DNA of 11,205 nt from Amoebophrya sp. AT5.2 (Eukaryota > Sar > Dinophyceae > Syndiniales > Amoebophryaceae), in the NCBI GenBank assembly GCA_005223375.1, contig RXOD01006125.1, forward strand, positions 1 to 11,205. The letters run 5' to 3'. A program made the position numbers and the translations under genes. This document shows, piece after piece, positions 7,897 to 11,205 of this stretch; position 1 is the first letter of the stretch; each line of letters starts with the position of its first letter. The notes below the pieces were generated by a model. That model ran no database searches and was not told the origin of the DNA. It saw only the letters and a list, made by a program, of their open reading frames with translations.

Positions 7897-10800
7897 ATGG
7901 CAACGCCTCTAACACAGCTGGACAGCCGCGGCGGTGGCATGCGTGCGTGCGCAGACCACATGGACTGTGTTTTTGATCGCACGGGGGTTACAATGGAGCT
8001 GCACGAGACGATCTTGTTGATCTCGGACTCCAAAGCTAGACCGGCGAGACTGCCATATTCCCTTACAAGTGTCGAGGACGACGACCCCCGTGCTACCGCA
8101 GGTCGCGTGGTGCTTGTTCTTCTTCTCGTCTTGGGAATCGGATACGGAATGTCGGGTGTTATTCTCCGGGACCCCGTAGCACGATCGACTGCGACATCTG
8201 ACGCAATGGGGACCCGGACCGCGACTCCTGCAACAACTGCCTTCGACGGTGTAGTGGTACGCAACTCACAATGTGTGTACCTTTTTTTTTCGTCCGAAGA
8301 ACCACAACCATGGGCGCTCGGCCCTCACCAGCCATTGCCGATCTTCGTCCCCAGTGGGTTGCACGAGCTTTACATACTTGTTGTTTACACTAACCGTGCG
8401 TCTGCTACTATGTCTACCCGTGCCACGAACTCGAGCAGTTATAAATATTCGCATTCTTCACCATGACGCCCGCAGCTTTTTAATTATTCTATTTTTTTCC
8501 TATGCATGGGCGCGCGACCAGTCATTGTCGGGTGTCGTTCTCGGGAGGTTCGTTGCGCTTGCGCGAAGACGGGACCCGTGCGTCTGGTTCTGTTAGTCGT
8601 AGTCCTGGCCGTCTAGCTTGTAGACTGTGCTACGGATACCGTGCAGCCTATGCTTCTATACCAGCATCGCCCTCAAATGTATTTGAGACTAGGAGAAAAT
8701 GGCGGGAGCTGGTGACGGTGAGGAGCGAGCCGATAGAAACCGAGCGGACGAGCACGAGACTCGCAATGCCAAAAGACAACACAGCAAGAAACGAGAAGTC
8801 TAGAAGGAAGAGAGATACTAGGCAAAGGGAAATCTAAGGCGTCAGTGCCGAAAGAGTGACATCATCAAAAGCAAGAACGTAGACGCTTGTAGAAACGCCT
8901 TCCGTTTTGTTGTTAGGAGCTGGCACTCTTCGTCTTCTTGTCCTTGTTCTTGTCACCGCGGAGCTTAATAAAGTTAAAAGTATCTATCCATGTACCAACC
9001 AAGCTGTGCTGTGTCGTCCTCGGCAGGTTGCGCGAACAACTGCAGCGAATGGAGCAGACCATGCTGGTGAACACAGTACCATGGGAAAGCCGCCGCCGCA
9101 GGTCGGAGTCGGACAGCAAACTGGTGAAATAACAAGCGAGTACGCGACCCCGGCCCTCTCTTCCCCAGTAGGAAGAAAACCGCGCATGACTAGGACTACT
9201 CCCACCGCCTTAGCAAACGAAACCGCGGCAACCGTACGGCAAATGATGAGCCACACGTGGAAGAAGTACAAGCAGAAGGGGTGGCCGCACGACGACGTGA
9301 AGCCGGTGTCCGGGAAATCAAGCGACTGGATCGGGTATTCGGTGCAGATCATCGAGGCCTTAGAGACTTTGTTCTTGATGGAGATGGAGGACGAGTTTCA
9401 AGAGGGGATGAAGTTGTTCCACGACCAGGAGTTTGAGCCGGGGAAGTTCGCGGAGGGCAAGGCGCCGATGTGCACGTTCGAGATCGTGATCCGCGCACTG
9501 GGGGGACTCGTCGGCATGGCAGACATCCTTGAGTTTTCGCAGACCTCCGAGGAACATGTCGCGACGCTGGATGCGTTATCGCTGTCCGTGGGGAAGAAGC
9601 TTCTCCAGTACGCATTCGGGCAGGTGGAAGTTCAAGGACACCTCGCGATCGATCCTCTGTCTTCCCGGGTCCTGCCGTACCCTGCTGTCCACTTAAACTC
9701 GGGCCGGTATTTGGATTGGGGGAGCACTTTCTTCTTGGTCGAGGTGGGGAGCATCCAGCTGGAGTTTCGAGCGCTGGCGAGGAGGCAGAACGACCCGACG
9801 CTTTCTCTGCACCCGGATTTGGTGCTCGAGATGATCTTGCAGAGTGGCGCAAAAAGACACTCGAAAAATACTGCTGGAGGTGGTAAAGGTAAAAACGCAA
9901 GCATTACAACTTTGAATCCGGACGTGCGGAATCGCGAACATGTCCCTCGGAAGCTGGAGAAATCGTTTAGACAAAGGCTTGTGTCAGGACAAACTTCGAC
10001 TTCCACCAATTCTCATGGCTCTTCGAGCAAGACTTCTGGGCAAACCGCAGCAGCCGATCCAGATGATGAGATCGCCGGAGAAGTAGATCGGGAGCCTCCG
10101 GGCCTGCTCGGCAGCGAGTTGCACTTAGGACAAAACACCCGTGACATTCTCGAACTGCTCTTCGACCCCAGGCACAACCTCCCGAGCCGACATCTTGCGG
10201 TTCTTCCTCTCCAGGGCTCCCTTTCTTTTTCCGGTCGCACGTCTATCTCCGCCCGCGCCGACTCCTACTACGAGTACTTGCTCAAACTGTACTTGCTTGG
10301 CGGAAAAAAAGAGACGAGGTTGCTGCAAGCGTTCGCAAACGTTGTCGCTGACGCGGAGAGAGAACTAATCCGCGTTTCCGCCGACAAAAAAAGCGCTTTT
10401 CTAGGCTCGGTGGAAAGCGGAAAGTTTGTCCCACGCATGGACCATTTGAGTTGCTTTTTTCCCGGTGCGCTTGAGTTGGCGGCCAACGAGGCGCTAAACG
10501 TGGACGTGGATGCAAAGGTAAGCCCGAGCCTAGACGCAAGGAATCCGGGAAGCCCGCAAACCGTCGGCGAGCAAAGCGCCGAACTCGCAGAGAGATGGAG
10601 AACACTTGCGCGGCAGCTGGGAAACACGTGCGTGCGGATGTACACGGAAAATGCTCCCTACTTCCTCGCGCCCGAGTACGTGGACTTCGACGCGGACCGG
10701 GACGAACTGAAATTCGCCGCGGTCAGGGAAGACGCTAGTGGGCGTAAAAATCTCCTCCGTCCGGAGACGCTGGAGAGTCTGTATTATTTGCGGTACTTCA

Positions 10801-11205
10801 CGGAGAGAAGAGCAATGCCGGAGGCGGAAACGTACCAAGAAGCGGGTAAAAAGATTGTGGATTCCTTTTTGAAGCACGGGAAGGCGGAGTTCGGCTTCTC
10901 GGCGTTGGACACGGTCACTGGGGAGCGTCTAGATTCACAGGAGTCCTTCTTCGTCGCGGAGACGCTCAAGTACGCCTACCTCCTGTTCGCGCCTCTCGAG
11001 GTACTGTCGCTGGAAACCTTCGTGCTATCGACAGAGGCACACCCGATGCGGCGAGCAGCGCCAGAGTCTGACTCTAGGCCTGGTCTAGGACGCGGAGAAG
11101 GTGCGGCTGCCCGTTCACGTGCAGGAACTACTGTGATGACGGGAAAAGCAGATGACCCATCGCCCTCGCGCTTTCTGGAGATGGTAGAAGAGAAGGAAAA
11201 GGAGT
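7897..11205 (+). CDS. GH47 class I alpha-1,2-mannosidase (ER mannosidase I-like), 3'-partial; probable join(7897..8250,9027..>11205)
   Basis: The enzyme trims alpha-1,2-linked mannose from N-glycans in the ER/Golgi lumen. The catalytic frame is open from 8883 to the window end. Numbered from the ATG at 9081, motifs are: WKKYKQKGWPHDDVKP; CTFEIVIRALGGL (acid residue E134); FFLVEVGSIQLEF; DSYYEYLLK (D394); MDHLSCFFPGALEL; FLAPEY; LLRPETLES (E562); SFFVAETLKYAYLLF; and STEAHPM (T651, the Ca2+-binding Thr of the family). These wordings fit ER mannosidase I/MAN1B1 better than EDEM proteins. A polar insertion occupies about residues 255-341, and at least 50 residues follow TEAHP, so the C-terminus is outside the window. 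Family members are usually type II membrane proteins. An upstream exon from ATG 7897 (GACAATGGC context) encodes a 20-residue membrane segment at residues 71-90 and joins in phase 0. The catalytic part is certain. The N-terminal join is inference; ATG 9081 (ACCATGG) is the conservative alternative. Confidence 0.85.
8251..9026 (+). other. Predicted intron of the mannosidase gene (776 bp), uncertain
   Basis: It begins GTAGTG and ends CTGTGTCGTCCTCGGCAG, and both boundaries are phase 0. The interior has T-runs (about 8281-8290) and stops in all relevant frames. Alternative acceptors exist: TTCCGTTTTGTTGTTAG ending at 8916 is phase 1 and pairs with donors at 8249 or 8258. An ATG in good context at 8699 starts a charged 34-codon frame, with a GTGAGG donor at 8718 in the phase needed for acceptors at 8892 or 8916. 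Which exons are used cannot be decided from sequence alone. Confidence 0.4.

Noticed and set aside
8273..8837. Open frames at 8273-8596 and 8502-8837 as genes
   Set aside because: They run through T-runs and spacer-like sequence with no domain or sustained coding character, and they lie in the predicted intron of the mannosidase gene.
1..11205. CRISPR array, insertion sequence, tRNA or rRNA genes
   Set aside because: By eye there is no regularly spaced repeat series, no transposase motif, no convincing T-loop/acceptor-stem pairing and no conserved rRNA core. A tRNAscan or Rfam run would settle small RNAs.

Overview
The window reads as nuclear DNA of a unicellular eukaryote, not a prokaryote. 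Long GC-rich open frames alternate with more AT-rich spacers. Reading frames join across short GT-AG introns in matching phase, there are no operon-style overlaps or Shine-Dalgarno sites, and two products are eukaryotic-type enzymes: an ER/Golgi class I alpha-mannosidase and a zinc-dependent deacetylase. All four recognisable genes lie on the + strand, one after another. Few short introns, GC-rich codons and co-orientation would fit an alveolate or other protist, but nothing here fixes the lineage.

Layout. (1) 1-2290: the 3' part of an unrecognised acidic, Ala/Glu-rich protein, whose long exon (to 1718) most likely splices to a basic C-terminal exon (1918-2290). (2) About 2660-3734: an EF-hand protein whose calcium-binding loop is interrupted by an intron (3207-3417); joining the exons restores a textbook loop. 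(3) 3735-5303: a gene-poor AT-rich spacer with an imperfect tandem repeat near 4520-4580 and a strong splice-acceptor-like site just before the next start. (4) 5304-6965: a complete, apparently intronless histone-deacetylase-fold enzyme (class IV/bacterial-like) with all zinc ligands and a large insertion. (5) 6966-7896: spacer with weak exon-like pieces. (6) 7897-11205 (runs off the end): a glycoside hydrolase family 47 alpha-1,2-mannosidase with every catalytic residue visible. Its probable signal-anchor exon (7897-8250) lies upstream of a roughly 0.8 kb intron.

The genes do not look like a pathway. They are a Ca2+-binding protein, a deacetylase, an N-glycan trimming/ER quality-control enzyme and an unknown, which is ordinary for a eukaryotic chromosome segment. 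I found no CRISPR array, transposase, phage gene, tRNA or rRNA. The most interesting points are the split EF-hand, the large lineage-specific insertions in both enzymes, the unresolved membrane-anchor exon of the mannosidase, and the unknown first protein.
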